A stretch of 43,920 nt of DNA from Parageobacillus caldoxylosilyticus NBRC 107762 (GCF_000632715.1 NZ_BAWO01000055.1:1-43920), one strand, 5' to 3'; shown: positions 8,736-17,778, counted from the first letter of the stretch. Program-made: numbers and translations. Notes: generated by a model not told the origin, from the sequence alone.

Positions 8736-8863
8736 AGAAAAAAAAATAAAATGGCAAACGATTTATGACTATTTATAACTATTTCCATCTTTATTATGTT
8801 TATATGCTGTTTTTTCCTTATTATATGGCGGCTTTTCTTGCCCTTGAACAACAGAGCCGAGGT

Positions 8864-8902
8864 AAAAAAAACCAGACTCCTTGTCCACATGAAGGAGTCT
8901 GG
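8864..8902 (-). terminator. Terminator after the MecB-type adaptor
   Basis: On the minus strand an 11-bp stem CCAGACTCCTT/AAGGAGTCTGG is followed by TTTTTTTT. It starts a few bases after the stop at 8910. Confidence 0.92.
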
Positions 8903-8909
8903 TCATGCG

Positions 8910-9500
8910 TTAACGTGCCGGAAAATAATGAACGAGTTGTTCAATCGCTCGATGCTCGATTAGTTTTTTGCCATATTCCTGCACACGATGTATCGTTATC
9001 GTCGAAGGGCTGCCGAACTCCGCCAGCAAAGCGACAAAATTATCGATCGGAATAGGAGGTTCTTCCGCAACATGCAAGTAAAATCGGTCTTGGTAAGAAT
9101 AAAGCGTTCCGTCTAAACAACCGATCGCATAGAGACGATGAGCAAGCTGAATGACATCTTCAAACGTTTGAAATTCGTAAAATATGTCATCGCTCTCATC
9201 GAGCGTTACTTGCATTTCAATGTAATCGTCGGCAAATTCTTCCTCCATTTCATCGTATTCGCCCTCGCTTGTTACGATAACAACCATTCCCTGTGCCGGT
9301 AAAGAGTATACTTCCACAGCGATCGATCCGTTTACTTCAAAGCCAAGCTCTTCGCTTGCCTCCTCAATCATATCGCGAAACAATTGATGAACTTTAAACG
9401 TATCTTTCCATAAATCGTCTTTCGTTAAACCGCGATCCATCAAATCATCAAACGTAAGGAAAATTTTAATTTTATTGTGGGTTAAGCGTTCAAGACGCAT
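8910..9500 (-). CDS. mecB: ClpC adaptor protein MecB (YpbH), MecA family
   Basis: The 196-aa protein starts MRLERLTHNKIKIFLTFDD, diagnostic for MecA/YpbH. An acidic linker near 85-95 (EGEYDEMEEEFADDY) separates the N-terminal substrate-binding domain from the C-terminal ClpC-binding domain. MecA-family adaptors deliver proteins to ClpCP. Synteny with ypbG and similarity to YpbH favour MecB over MecA. ATG at 9500 lies 7 bases after AAGGAGG; a GTG two codons earlier overlaps that spacing. It has its own terminator. Confidence 0.9.
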   Translation of the reverse strand: MRLERLTHNKIKIFLTFDDLMDRGLTKDDLWKDTFKVHQLFRDMIEEASEELGFEVNGSIAVEVYSLPAQGMVVIVTSEGEYDEMEEEFADDYIEMQVTLDESDDIFYEFQTFEDVIQLAHRLYAIGCLDGTLYSYQDRFYLHVAEEPPIPIDNFVALLAEFGSPSTITIHRVQEYGKKLIEHRAIEQLVHYFPAR

Positions 9501-9605
9501 CAACACCCCTCCTTACCTACACAGCCATCTCTTATGTTTATTGTATGAAATAATTCATAAATGGTTCGTTGTTATTATTAATGAGTTTACATCGTTTTCC
9601 GTCAT

Positions 9606-10391
9606 TTAGACAAGCATTTTTTCTTTATCTTCTTCTTTCCATGAACGAATGGTGATCAAATTCGTTTCCGCAGGCGCTCCAAGGCGAAGCGGAATGGTTG
9701 TCGTCCCGTATCCGTTACTGACAAAAACGGCAGTGCCGTTCACACTTTTTAAACCACCTTTTTCATAGAGCCCAAACGAAAAGAAACGAATTTGCCCTCC
9801 ATGCGTATGACCGCTGATCACAAGCGAAATACGATGTTCGGGACGAAGACGCCCGACAATTTTCGGATTATGCGAAGCAAGGATGCGGAAGGCATTCTCA
9901 TCCACCCCTTGAAGCGCTTTGTCTAATCTTGCGCGCCGTTTGCTCATATCCTCCACTCCAATGAGGGCAAGCTTCTCCCCATCCCGGGATTGCAGCATCA
10001 CAGCACTATTTTCCAATATATGCACTCCTTCCTCGAGCAAAAGCGAGTGCAAATCATATTCCGCTTCATAATCATTATTCCCCCAAATAAAATAAACCGG
10101 TCCAATCATTTTTAAGCGGCGAATATTTTCCTTGACACGCGCAGCGGGCACCCCTTTTTCCGTAAGGTCCCCGCCGACTAAAACAATATCCGCCTTTCCT
10201 TTGATCTCCTCCACAATTTTTTTCGCCAATATCCGCCGATGAAGGTCGGAAATAAAAAAAATGGAAAACGCCCGAAAACTACTTGGAAACTGAGGAAAGG
10301 TCAACTCAATGTGAACAACGCGGTTTCGATGCGCTTCCCACCACATATAAGCCAATATACAGAAAAAAGAAAAAAAGACGATCCAAACCAA
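9606..10391 (-). CDS. ypbG: Membrane-anchored metallophosphoesterase YpbG
   Basis: A 261-aa protein with an N-terminal membrane segment (about 2-18) and a calcineurin-like phosphoesterase domain. Metal-binding motifs occur in order: SDLH near 48, GGDLTEKG near 74, GNND near 104, SHNP near 173 and SGHTHGGQ near 191. The usual GNHD is GNND here, as in many of this subfamily. It starts at TTG with AGGGGG 8 bases upstream. It follows an unrelated membrane gene by 12 bases, so they are probably co-transcribed. Substrate unknown. Confidence 0.82.
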   Translation of the reverse strand: MVWIVFFSFFCILAYMWWEAHRNRVVHIELTFPQFPSSFRAFSIFFISDLHRRILAKKIVEEIKGKADIVLVGGDLTEKGVPAARVKENIRRLKMIGPVYFIWGNNDYEAEYDLHSLLLEEGVHILENSAVMLQSRDGEKLALIGVEDMSKRRARLDKALQGVDENAFRILASHNPKIVGRLRPEHRISLVISGHTHGGQIRFFSFGLYEKGGLKSVNGTAVFVSNGYGTTTIPLRLGAPAETNLITIRSWKEEDKEKMLV

Positions 10392-10403
10392 GTATAATGC
10401 CCC

Positions 10404-10799
10404 CTATAAATTTCGATGATATTGCCGAGAACGATCCAAATCCATCGATATCATACCATAAATAAAGGAGAAAATAAAAAATAAAACAGCCAGCTTTCTT
10501 TCCCATTGAAATAACCAATAAAAGGTCGCTATCCCTCCACAGCAAACAAACCATTCCATCCAGCGTACCCGCTTTCCCAGCAGACATAACACAATTCCTT
10601 CAATGACGGTGCGAATCACTACCGCATTTGCCAAAAAACCAATAAAAAAGCAGGTCAGCGCCAAAAACGTCCGCAAAGGATTAAAAATAAGCTCGGTGAT
10701 AAAAAGGGTGAAATCAAACGGAGTCAATGGCGGCATCCAATGAATCAGCAAATATCCGCATAAAAATCCAACCATCACACACAACAGACGAACCCACAT
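10404..10799 (-). CDS. Hypothetical membrane protein (131 aa)
   Basis: I do not recognise this family. It has about four hydrophobic segments (roughly 2-22, 40-60, 62-75 and 85-118) and a cluster of basic residues at the C-terminus (DRSRQYHRNL). ATG at 10799 follows GGAGGGGGG. It ends 12 bases before ypbG and is divergent from cotJA, so it is probably the first gene of a short operon with ypbG. Hydrophobic composition and a strong ribosome site support a real gene. Confidence 0.7.
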   Translation of the reverse strand: MWVRLLCVMVGFLCGYLLIHWMPPLTPFDFTLFITELIFNPLRTFLALTCFFIGFLANAVVIRTVIEGIVLCLLGKRVRWMEWFVCCGGIATFYWLFQWERKLAVLFFIFSFIYGMISMDLDRSRQYHRNL

Positions 10800-10845
10800 A
10801 CCATTTCCCCCCTCCCTCTTCTACATGTATTCACGAAAAAGGGAG

Positions 10846-10875
10846 GCATGAGTAAAATGTTGCAGTCATAAATAT
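10846..10875 (+). promoter_or_regulatory. Candidate SigE promoter of cotJABC
   Basis: GCATGAG (10846-10852) and CATAAATAT (10867-10875) are separated by 14 bases, the spacing of mother-cell SigE promoters. The -10 match is good, the -35 match partial. cotJ is SigE-dependent in B. subtilis. Confidence 0.5.
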
Positions 10876-10906
10876 AGACTGAAGTTTTATAAAAAGGAGG
10901 TTTTTT

Positions 10907-11137
10907 ATGTTCACCACACGAAAGCAATATGAACCCTATGTAAGCCCATTTGATCCTTGTCCGCCAATTCGCGTCAAAACATATGTCACCGCGCCGAACC
11001 AATATGTCGGATTTCAACCGCCTAACTTGCCGCAATTCCCTTTGCATGAAGCATTGAAAAAAGGTACCCTCTGGAAAATTTTTTATGATCCATATTACGG
11101 TCCTTACGAAATGAAAACTAAAGGTGATGGACAATGA
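10907..11137 (+). CDS. cotJA: Spore coat-associated protein CotJA
   Basis: A 76-aa Pro/Tyr-rich protein with the family pattern YVSPFDPCPPIRVKTY and a C-terminal ILWK-like WKIFYDPYYGPYE. It has no membrane segment. AAAAGGAGG lies 8 bases before the ATG. It is the first gene of cotJABC and overlaps cotJB by ATGA. In B. subtilis the three proteins enter the coat and interact. Its precise role is unknown. Confidence 0.92.
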   Translation: MFTTRKQYEPYVSPFDPCPPIRVKTYVTAPNQYVGFQPPNLPQFPLHEALKKGTLWKIFYDPYYGPYEMKTKGDGQ

Positions 11138-11394
11138 AGCAGGTGCCACAAGAATACTATGAACTTTTAGAGCAGCTCCAAGCAGTTGATTTTGCCCTCG
11201 TCGACTTAACGTTATACCTCGACACCCATCCTACCGACTACCAAGCGATCCAGCAATTTAACCAGCTTGCGCAAAAACGGAAACAGCTAAAGAAACAGTT
11301 TGAGTCCTGTTATGGTCCACTGCAACAATATGGAAACAGCTATTCCAACTATCCGTGGAATTGGAATGATTCTCCTTGGCCTTGGCAAGTATAG
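11134..11394 (+). CDS. cotJB: Spore coat protein CotJB
   Basis: The 86-aa protein has the CotJB signature YYELLEQLQAVDFALVDL followed by LYLDTHPTD and a Trp/Tyr/Pro-rich tail ending WPWQV. ATG overlaps the cotJA stop. It needs CotJA/CotJC context; in B. subtilis the three form part of the inner coat. Biochemical function unknown. Confidence 0.92.
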   Translation: MKQVPQEYYELLEQLQAVDFALVDLTLYLDTHPTDYQAIQQFNQLAQKRKQLKKQFESCYGPLQQYGNSYSNYPWNWNDSPWPWQV

Positions 11395-11427
11395 CAACGC
11401 CACTCGCTGTAAAAGGAGGAAATAATA

Positions 11428-11997
11428 ATGTGGATTTATGAAAAAAAATTGCAATATCCCGTTCGTGTCAGCACGTGCAACCCAAAACTGGCGAAATATT
11501 TAATTGAACAGTATGGAGGGGCGGATGGAGAACTCGCTGCCGCGCTTCGTTATTTAAATCAACGCTACACCATTCCTGATAAAGTAATGGGTTTACTCAC
11601 AGATATTGGAACAGAGGAATTGGCTCATTTAGAAATGATTGCAACAATGGTATACAAATTAACAAAAGACGCCACTCTAGAACAGCTGAAAGAAGCAGGT
11701 CTCGACGCACACTATGTCGATCATGACCGCGCTTTATTTTATCATAATGCCGCCGGCGTTCCGTTTACGGCGACATACATTCAAGCGAAGGGAGATCCGA
11801 TTACCGATTTGTATGAAGATATCGCTGCCGAAGAAAAAGCGCGGGCAACCTATCAATGGATTATTAATATGAGCGATGATCCAGATTTAAACGATGGGCT
11901 TCGTTTTTTACGCGAACGTGAAATCATTCACGCTCAACGTTTTCGCGAAGCAGTCGAAATTTTAAAAGAAGAGCGTGACCGGAAGAAATTTTTCTAA
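11428..11997 (+). CDS. cotJC: Manganese-catalase-like coat protein CotJC
   Basis: The 189-aa protein is a ferritin-fold Mn-catalase-family member. Metal-binding Glu/His are seen in DGELAAALRYL (near 35), GTEELAHLEM (near 68), DIAAEEKARATY (near 131) and EREIIHAQRF (near 164). Predicted activity is disproportionation of hydrogen peroxide at the spore surface; for CotJC this is a family inference. Start MWIYEKKLQYPV follows AAAGGAGG. It ends at a shared bidirectional terminator. Confidence 0.93.
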   Translation: MWIYEKKLQYPVRVSTCNPKLAKYLIEQYGGADGELAAALRYLNQRYTIPDKVMGLLTDIGTEELAHLEMIATMVYKLTKDATLEQLKEAGLDAHYVDHDRALFYHNAAGVPFTATYIQAKGDPITDLYEDIAAEEKARATYQWIINMSDDPDLNDGLRFLREREIIHAQRFREAVEILKEERDRKKFF

Positions 11998-12001
11998 TCG
12001 G

Positions 12002-12036
12002 AAAATAGCTGAATGGGAGTACCATTCAGCTATTTT
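12002..12036. terminator. Bidirectional terminator between cotJC and ypbF
   Basis: AAAATAGCTGAATGG-GAGTA-CCATTCAGCTATTTT is a perfect 15-bp stem. Its right arm includes the ypbF stop codon on the opposite strand, so one hairpin serves both convergent genes. Confidence 0.9.
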
Positions 12037-12478
12037 CATAATACAAATTAATATCGTACTCCTTTTTCATCATTTCAAACAGTTTATGCCGCTCTTTCCA
12101 TTGCTGTTCATCTTTCCATAAATCGATGCTTTTTTGAATGATTTCGCAACGAAGGGAATGAAATTCCTCTTCCGCTTTATCACATTTTCCTTTGTAATAT
12201 AAAACGGCCCAATACGAGGTAAACAGCAGTAACAATATATATAAATGCACCGTTTTTCCCAAAAATCCGTTGATCAGCTCCGTCCATGTGCCGCTTGGAA
12301 AAATTAAATAAAATAAAATGTAGATGGAAAACAGCGCGAACCCGCCGAAAGTAACGAGCTGCAAGGAAAAAACTTTTTTCTTCAGCCGTTCCCATTTTTG
12401 TTTTTTTTCAATCACTCCAATCAGCATTTGCCTTGTCACTTCATCTATCGGCACATGCTCGAGAAAATTTCCCATCAT
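12026..12478 (-). CDS. ypbF: YpbF-like membrane protein (DUF2663)
   Basis: A 150-aa protein with two hydrophobic helices (about 42-62 and 75-95) between charged helical ends; the C-terminal half is rich in Lys/Glu. Size, topology and position beside ypbE fit YpbF, whose function is unknown. Two adjacent ATGs (12478 and 12475) follow GAGGGG; the second has the better spacing. In this window it is separated from ypbG by cotJABC on the other strand. Confidence 0.72.
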   Translation of the reverse strand: MMGNFLEHVPIDEVTRQMLIGVIEKKQKWERLKKKVFSLQLVTFGGFALFSIYILFYLIFPSGTWTELINGFLGKTVHLYILLLLFTSYWAVLYYKGKCDKAEEEFHSLRCEIIQKSIDLWKDEQQWKERHKLFEMMKKEYDINLYYENS

Positions 12479-12573
12479 TCCATCCCCTCGATTTTTCCTC
12501 CACCCTTTCTTATTATAAACGTATGTACGAGCCTGCTTCGTTAGAACGAAAAAACGACCGTTTGTCTATCTCT

Positions 12574-13146
12574 CTATTTTTCCACATCTGTCACCGGAAT
12601 TTGCAATACTTGTCCTTGATGGAGCTTTGCATTTTGCAAATGATTCCATTTTTTTATGATTTCCATTCCGCGATCGCTCTGATAATATTTCATCGCAATA
12701 CTGTATAGCGTTTCATTTTCCTGCACGATATGTGTGATTACTTTTTTTCTTGTTTCTTTTTTGTTTTTCTTTAATGCAGGCTGATTTTGTGCCCTTGTTG
12801 TTGAACTGCTCGACTCGGTCGTTCCCTTCTTCACTGGATCAATATCAACTAATTCATAACTGCCTGTTTCGCTGCGGGTGACAACCGTCACCGTTTTTGA
12901 GTCTTGATTCGCATAATAAATGCTTAACATCGAAATCGGCAGCAAAATGAAAAACAGTACTAACAAACGTATGAGCGGATATTTCAGCTTCCACTTCTTT
13001 TTCTTTTCCCGCTTTCTTGTCTTCTTCTGTCGACGCACCTCGCTGCGCGATGGAAGCGGCAGCCCGTCTTCTTTTGCCGGCTTATTTTTTGGCTGCGCCA
13101 ATTCCCGCAATACTTCCGCTTGATCTTCGATACGCTGCTCACTCAC
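12574..13146 (-). CDS. ypbE: YpbE-like LysM membrane protein
   Basis: The 190-aa protein has a basic cytoplasmic N-terminus (RRQKKTRKREKKKKWK, 38-53), one membrane helix (about 57-78), a Ser/Thr-rich linker (108-120) and a C-terminal LysM domain (about 138-186) with VQENETLYSIAMKYY and HQGQVLQIP. It is therefore a bitopic envelope protein that should contact peptidoglycan. Its start overlaps the ypbD stop by 4 bases. Role unknown. Confidence 0.85.
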   Translation of the reverse strand: MSEQRIEDQAEVLRELAQPKNKPAKEDGLPLPSRSEVRRQKKTRKREKKKKWKLKYPLIRLLVLFFILLPISMLSIYYANQDSKTVTVVTRSETGSYELVDIDPVKKGTTESSSSTTRAQNQPALKKNKKETRKKVITHIVQENETLYSIAMKYYQSDRGMEIIKKWNHLQNAKLHQGQVLQIPVTDVEK

Positions 13147-13745
13147 TCACGATTACCCCCGTTTTGTTTCCTTTCGCGCACATAATGGAGACGAATATCT
13201 ACCGCTAAAATAAAATCGATCAGAAAATGGGCAAAAATCGTTGCCCACAGGCTTTTAGTCCACTCATAAATACATCCGAGAAAAAAGCTTAACAGCACTA
13301 CCATCACAAACAAAAACCATTTTTCTAAATAGCGGATGTGCAACAAGGCGAACACCGTGCTGGCGACAAACAGGCCGAAATATGTCTGGATGACGCCGCG
13401 AAACAGCCACTCTTCGCTGAAAGCGATCAATAAACATAAAAAAAAGATATGCGGAATCGAGCGGCTACGGAAAATTTTTTCATTAATTCCCCCGTCATCC
13501 TGCCATTGTTTCGGCAAATAGCGCATCGCCAAAAAATCAAGCGCTAACACGAGGGCGGCGCTTCCCCCGCCATAGGCAATCACCGCAGCCAAATCAAACT
13601 GCCAAATTCGCCGCAACGTCGAAAGATCAAAAAGAAAAAATGCGATCACGACGGACGCGACAATTAGCAATAATTGCGTCAAATATAAATGGAGCAGTAC
13701 TTCGCGATCGCTCATCATTTGGATTTGTTCACTTTGCCGCTTCAT
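13143..13745 (-). CDS. ypbD: CPBP-family intramembrane glutamic protease YpbD
   Basis: A 200-aa polytopic membrane protein with the CPBP/Abi (type II CAAX protease-like) motifs: SEEWLFRG near 108 (EExxxR), FALLHIRY near 131 (FxxxH) and FAHFLIDF near 171 (HxxxD/N). These are membrane-embedded glutamic proteases; the substrate is unknown. The ribosome site is poor, and it follows recQ by 18 bases, which suggests translation after recQ in one operon. Confidence 0.85.
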   Translation of the reverse strand: MKRQSEQIQMMSDREVLLHLYLTQLLLIVASVVIAFFLFDLSTLRRIWQFDLAAVIAYGGGSAALVLALDFLAMRYLPKQWQDDGGINEKIFRSRSIPHIFFLCLLIAFSEEWLFRGVIQTYFGLFVASTVFALLHIRYLEKWFLFVMVVLLSFFLGCIYEWTKSLWATIFAHFLIDFILAVDIRLHYVRERKQNGGNRE

Positions 13746-13763
13746 GTTTCACTACGCCTCGCT

Positions 13764-15260
13764 TTAAAAGAAAATACGCTGCAATTCGACCCGCCAACCA
13801 AGGAAACGGGTAGGGTGTTTTTCCTCGTTCGTACGCAAGTAGCCGTCTAATGACAGCCCGCAACAATCACAGCACTGCTCCGGCTTGTCCGTCAGGGTCT
13901 GCCCAAAGGCCTGGACAATCGCCTCCCGCCGGCAGGAACGGCGAAAAATCCATTTTTCCATTTCCTTTAACTTTTTCCGCTTCCATTGCCGGCGTAGTTC
14001 GATGTTCTTTGTTACTTTTCCATATAGGCGGTCAATTTCTTGCTTGGCAAGCGGCCGGTTGGAAGAAAAAACCCCTTCTTTTTCCAAAAAGTACGTAAAA
14101 ATCCGCTTCTGGACATCCGTAAACAGACACATATCCATGTATTGCTCGACATCATCTCGGGAAGCGCCATATAATAAATTTTCACACAGCTGTTTCACCT
14201 GCGCGTCGTCCGGCAGTTCCGCTTCCATTAGCGATTGTATCATGCCATCGTCCCCATTGGTATATAGTAAAATCGCAATGCTCTTTTCTCCGTCGCGCCC
14301 CGCCCTGCCGATTTCTTGAAGATATGCTTCCATTTGGCCGGGCATATGAAAATGAAGAACAAAACGGATATTTTCTTTATTGACTCCCATGCCAAACGCA
14401 GCCGTGCAGCATACGATGTCTAACTGACCGCGTAAAAACTGCTGCTGCACCAGCATCCGTTGTTCGGCATCCATGCCTGCATGATAATACGCCACCCGCT
14501 CGATTCCTTCCTGCTGCAGTTGGCGCGCCATCGTTTCTGTCCATTGCCGGCTCGAAAAATAAATGATTCCAGGGCCTTGAAGACGCTTGACATAGTCGAG
14601 CAAGCGGTCCACTTTTTCGGAAAGTGAGCTCAGCTTTTCTACCTTGATTGCGATATTCGGACGGTCGACGGAATGAATATGGCAGCGCAGCGGAGAAAGC
14701 TGCAAAATATCGATAATATCATTCATCACTTCCGGAGGCGCCGTAGCTGTCAATGCGAGGCACGGCGGCGACCCAAGCTGGCGCCGGATCTCCCCTAACT
14801 TTAAAAAATCAGGACGGAAATCATATCCCCACTGAGAAATGCAGTGAGCTTCATCGACGACAAATAAAGAAATAGGAGTATTCGTTAAGGCAATAAGCAG
14901 CCGCTCCGACTGCAGCATTTCTGGAGAGACATAAATAAAGCGAAACTGGTCGAGCTGCTCAAGCGCCCGCCACTTTTCCCTTGTTTCTAAAAAACTATTA
15001 AAGGCAATGGCCCGCTTTTCCCCACGCTCCCGCAGCTGCCGTACTTGATCTTCCATGAGGGAAACAAGCGGGGAAATGATCAAGACGCTGCCTGGCAATA
15101 AATAGGCCGGAAGCTGATAGCAAAGCGATTTTCCTCCGCCCGTCGGCAGCATCGCCAACACATCATATCCGCGCAAAAGGTCTTCGATAATCTCCTGCTG
15201 TCCTTTGCGGAACGAAGAATAGCCGAACTTTTTCTGAAGCAGTTGCGTTAACGTCACCAC
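13764..15260 (-). CDS. recQ: ATP-dependent DNA helicase RecQ (short form)
   Basis: The 498-aa protein has Walker A MLPTGGGKSLCYQLP near 37, the box VVDEAHCISQWGYDFRP near 140, a helicase C domain with CCTAAFGMGVNK near 280 and QEIGRAGRDG near 312, and C-terminal cysteines (CRREA, CCDCC) fitting the RecQ zinc module. It lacks a C-terminal HRDC domain, like the short RecQ (YpbC) of B. subtilis. It unwinds DNA 3' to 5' in recombination and repair. It starts at GTG, overlapping the end of ypbB, so the two are translationally coupled. Confidence 0.93.
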   Translation of the reverse strand: MVTLTQLLQKKFGYSSFRKGQQEIIEDLLRGYDVLAMLPTGGGKSLCYQLPAYLLPGSVLIISPLVSLMEDQVRQLRERGEKRAIAFNSFLETREKWRALEQLDQFRFIYVSPEMLQSERLLIALTNTPISLFVVDEAHCISQWGYDFRPDFLKLGEIRRQLGSPPCLALTATAPPEVMNDIIDILQLSPLRCHIHSVDRPNIAIKVEKLSSLSEKVDRLLDYVKRLQGPGIIYFSSRQWTETMARQLQQEGIERVAYYHAGMDAEQRMLVQQQFLRGQLDIVCCTAAFGMGVNKENIRFVLHFHMPGQMEAYLQEIGRAGRDGEKSIAILLYTNGDDGMIQSLMEAELPDDAQVKQLCENLLYGASRDDVEQYMDMCLFTDVQKRIFTYFLEKEGVFSSNRPLAKQEIDRLYGKVTKNIELRRQWKRKKLKEMEKWIFRRSCRREAIVQAFGQTLTDKPEQCCDCCGLSLDGYLRTNEEKHPTRFLGWRVELQRIFF

Positions 15261-16306
15261 ATTTCCCCTTCCTTTGCCAATACGAGGCGGATTTCAAAAT
15301 AGCTGACGTCGTCACCGATCGCATCGCGAATCCGCTTTAATTTGCGGGTCTTGAGCTTTCGCGCCGTCTCGATAATTTTCGCCGCCTTTTTTTCATGCAC
15401 AAACGGCGCGATTGAAAACTGTGGAATATTGGCGGCAATTTCCACGACATGATCTTCAATCGTGCTTCTTTTTAAACGGCGCAGCCGCGCAATTTCGCCG
15501 AGCGGTTTCCCGCGCAACAGCCATTCATACGTTTTTTGTGCGGACAGCGTCAGTGGTATAGGCAATGACAATCCGTGCATTAATTCATATAAAATAGAGG
15601 AGCGGTCCGCTTCTGCTGACGCCATCATGTAATGAAGCACATTTTGAAATTGAAACTGAACGCATACGCGATCTTTTTGCAAATACGATGCAATTTGTTC
15701 GTTCGTCCAGCCGATTCGCGCATAACTCGTCAAACGCAAGGTAAACACCGTCGCCTCTTCCTCGGAAACGTCATCGAGAAGACGGTATAGCTCCCCATAA
15801 AGCGTTTCTGCTAATGTTCGCACCGTTCTTCGCTGTGATAGTAAATAGCGCTTCACCCACATCAATGTTTTTTCATGGCGGTGAATCGGCTCAAAACTGG
15901 TGTGGTGAAGGAGGTTCGATAATGTTTGCACAAGCAGGGACAAACGGTACCAAAACCATTTTTCCAAGTCGTGATAGCGCCATCCATTGAGATGCGTCGG
16001 AAAAAATGTCCGCTGCAGCTGTTCATCCAGCCATCTTTTTCCTTTTTCTGTCAATATATAAGCGCGATTTTGCACAGGGACAATCAAGCCGTTTTCGAAC
16101 AACGACTGTGCTGCTGCCTCGATCTCGCTGAACGTAATATCTTTCCATACGCCAAAAAACGGCGCAAGCTGAAACCATTTACTGTCCTGCAGCGTTTGCG
16201 CTGATTTTTTTCCGGAAAATAAGTGATAGACCGCCGCCAACGACCTTTCGCCGTTGAAGCGGTGCAGACAAAACGACAGCAAAAACGCAGCATATCCGTC
16301 TTTCAT
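15254..16306 (-). CDS. ypbB: YpbB, helix-turn-helix protein paired with RecQ
   Basis: The 350-aa protein has a C-terminal helix-turn-helix domain of the type linked to RecQ (about 265-325: LLRGKPLGEIARLRRLKRST), and an N-terminal winged-helix-like part (YILTEKGKRWLDEQL). Its stop overlaps the recQ start. In B. subtilis ypbB holds the same place; a role assisting the RecQ helicase is inference. ATG at 16306 follows AAGGAG; the frame stays open to 16417, but that part is likely leader. Confidence 0.82.
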   Translation of the reverse strand: MKDGYAAFLLSFCLHRFNGERSLAAVYHLFSGKKSAQTLQDSKWFQLAPFFGVWKDITFSEIEAAAQSLFENGLIVPVQNRAYILTEKGKRWLDEQLQRTFFPTHLNGWRYHDLEKWFWYRLSLLVQTLSNLLHHTSFEPIHRHEKTLMWVKRYLLSQRRTVRTLAETLYGELYRLLDDVSEEEATVFTLRLTSYARIGWTNEQIASYLQKDRVCVQFQFQNVLHYMMASAEADRSSILYELMHGLSLPIPLTLSAQKTYEWLLRGKPLGEIARLRRLKRSTIEDHVVEIAANIPQFSIAPFVHEKKAAKIIETARKLKTRKLKRIRDAIGDDVSYFEIRLVLAKEGEMW

Positions 16307-16455
16307 GTCAGCTGCTCCTTTATGCAAATCTACATTATATTGTAACAGAATTACCTGCCTTGTTTCGCTCATAAAGTTTTTCTGTTTAGAAAGAATGCAT
16401 AATAGGCAAGTAGACACCGTTTATATATTAAAAACGCAGATGTGACATTTTTATG

Positions 16456-16484
16456 TTGAAAAGTTGCTGAAACAGCCTTATTAT
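16456..16484 (+). promoter_or_regulatory. Candidate SigA promoter of fer
   Basis: TTGAAA (16456-16461) and TATTAT (16479-16484) are 17 bases apart, 80 bases before the fer start. Confidence 0.55.
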
Positions 16485-16512
16485 AAAATTGAAAGTTCAT
16501 TTCCGAGTATAG

Positions 16513-16812
<300 letters not shown>

Positions 16813-16822
16813 TAAACATACA

Positions 16823-16856
16823 CCCTCTTGCCAACAATGCAAGAGGGGTTTATTTA
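16823..16856 (+). terminator. Terminator of fer
   Basis: CCCTCTTGC-CAACAAT-GCAAGAGGG (9-bp stem) is followed by GTTTATTTAT, 11 bases after the fer stop. Confidence 0.85.
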
Positions 16857-17136
16857 TGTTTCGCCGAGAGTGTTGATTGGTCAATAAAATCAAGCGAAAT
16901 GGATGCAAAAGCTGCTTTTCCGCGGGCAAATGCATTTGCCGGCCGGCATTCTCGTCCATCTGTTACGACAGAAAAGCGTGAATCGTCTGAACTGCTTTCC
17001 ATCGCAACATGAAATATTTGCAAGCAATGGATCATCCACATTCACGTGTTTGCGAACGGCCTATTTCTGTAGTTGCTACCCTTTACCATCTATTCTATAA
17101 TAGAAACGCATACATAATTTAAAGGAGGAACGTGTT
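16857..17136. other. Non-coding gap between fer and ppa
   Basis: About 280 bases with no supported gene; short frames on both strands overlap each other. It holds the ppa promoter at its right end. Confidence 0.5.
17073..17101 (+). promoter_or_regulatory. Candidate SigA promoter of ppa
   Basis: TTGCTA (17073-17078), 17-base spacer, then consensus TATAAT (17096-17101), 35 bases before the start codon. Confidence 0.7.
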
Positions 17137-17640
17137 GTGGCATTCGAAAATAAAGTGGTTGAAGCATTTATCGAAATTCCGGCAGGAAGCCAAAACAAGT
17201 ACGAATTCGACAAAGAACGGGGCATTTTCAAACTAGACCGCGTCCTGTACTCACCGATGTTTTATCCAGCAGAATACGGATATTTGCAAAACACGCTCGC
17301 TTTAGACGGCGACCCGCTCGATATTTTAGTCATCACCACCAACCCAACGTTCCCTGGCTGCGTGATTGACACACGTGTCATCGGTTATTTAAACATGGTT
17401 GACAGCGGCGAAGAAGATGCAAAGCTGATCGGCGTTCCGGTTGAAGATCCGCGTTTCGACGAAATCCGCAGCATTGAAGATCTTCCGCAGCACAAATTAA
17501 AAGAAATCGCCCATTTCTTTGAGCGTTATAAAGATTTGCAAGGAAAACGGACGGAAATCGGCACATGGGAAGGTCCGGAAGCTGCTGCCAAATTAATTGA
17601 AGAATGCATCGCCCGCTACAACGAACAAAAAAATAAATAA
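17137..17640 (+). CDS. ppa: Inorganic pyrophosphatase, family I
   Basis: The 167-aa soluble enzyme has the family I signature DGDPLDILV near 57-65, whose Asp residues bind Mg, plus NKYEFDKERG near 20 and FYPAEYGY near 42. It hydrolyses pyrophosphate to phosphate and drives biosynthetic reactions. It starts at GTG with AAAGGAGG 8 bases upstream. B. subtilis 168 relies on the unrelated family II enzyme, whereas thermophilic relatives have this type, supporting the group assignment. Monocistronic. Confidence 0.95.
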   Translation: MAFENKVVEAFIEIPAGSQNKYEFDKERGIFKLDRVLYSPMFYPAEYGYLQNTLALDGDPLDILVITTNPTFPGCVIDTRVIGYLNMVDSGEEDAKLIGVPVEDPRFDEIRSIEDLPQHKLKEIAHFFERYKDLQGKRTEIGTWEGPEAAAKLIEECIARYNEQKNK

Positions 17641-17648
17641 ACAACACA

Positions 17649-17686
17649 GCGCCCAAGTCTCCATAACGGCTTGGGCGCATTTTATT
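17649..17686 (+). terminator. Terminator of ppa
   Basis: GCGCCCAAG/CTTGGGCGC (9-bp GC-rich stem) followed by ATTTTATT, 8 bases after the ppa stop. Confidence 0.88.
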
Positions 17687-17748
17687 AAGCAAAATCCGAA
17701 CATTCGATGATAAAAACGTTTACATTGGTATGACTTCTTTTCATATCA

Positions 17749-17778
17749 TTGACAGAAAGCGCTTTAGTATGGTAAATT
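17749..17778 (+). promoter_or_regulatory. Candidate SigA promoter of serA
   Basis: Consensus TTGACA (17749-17754), 18-base spacer, TAAATT (17773-17778), 43 bases before the start. No T-box or riboswitch was seen in the short leader. Confidence 0.6.

Noticed and set aside
16813-17136. Overlapping short frames between fer and ppa
   Set aside because: They lie on both strands, lack ribosome sites and span the fer terminator and ppa promoter.
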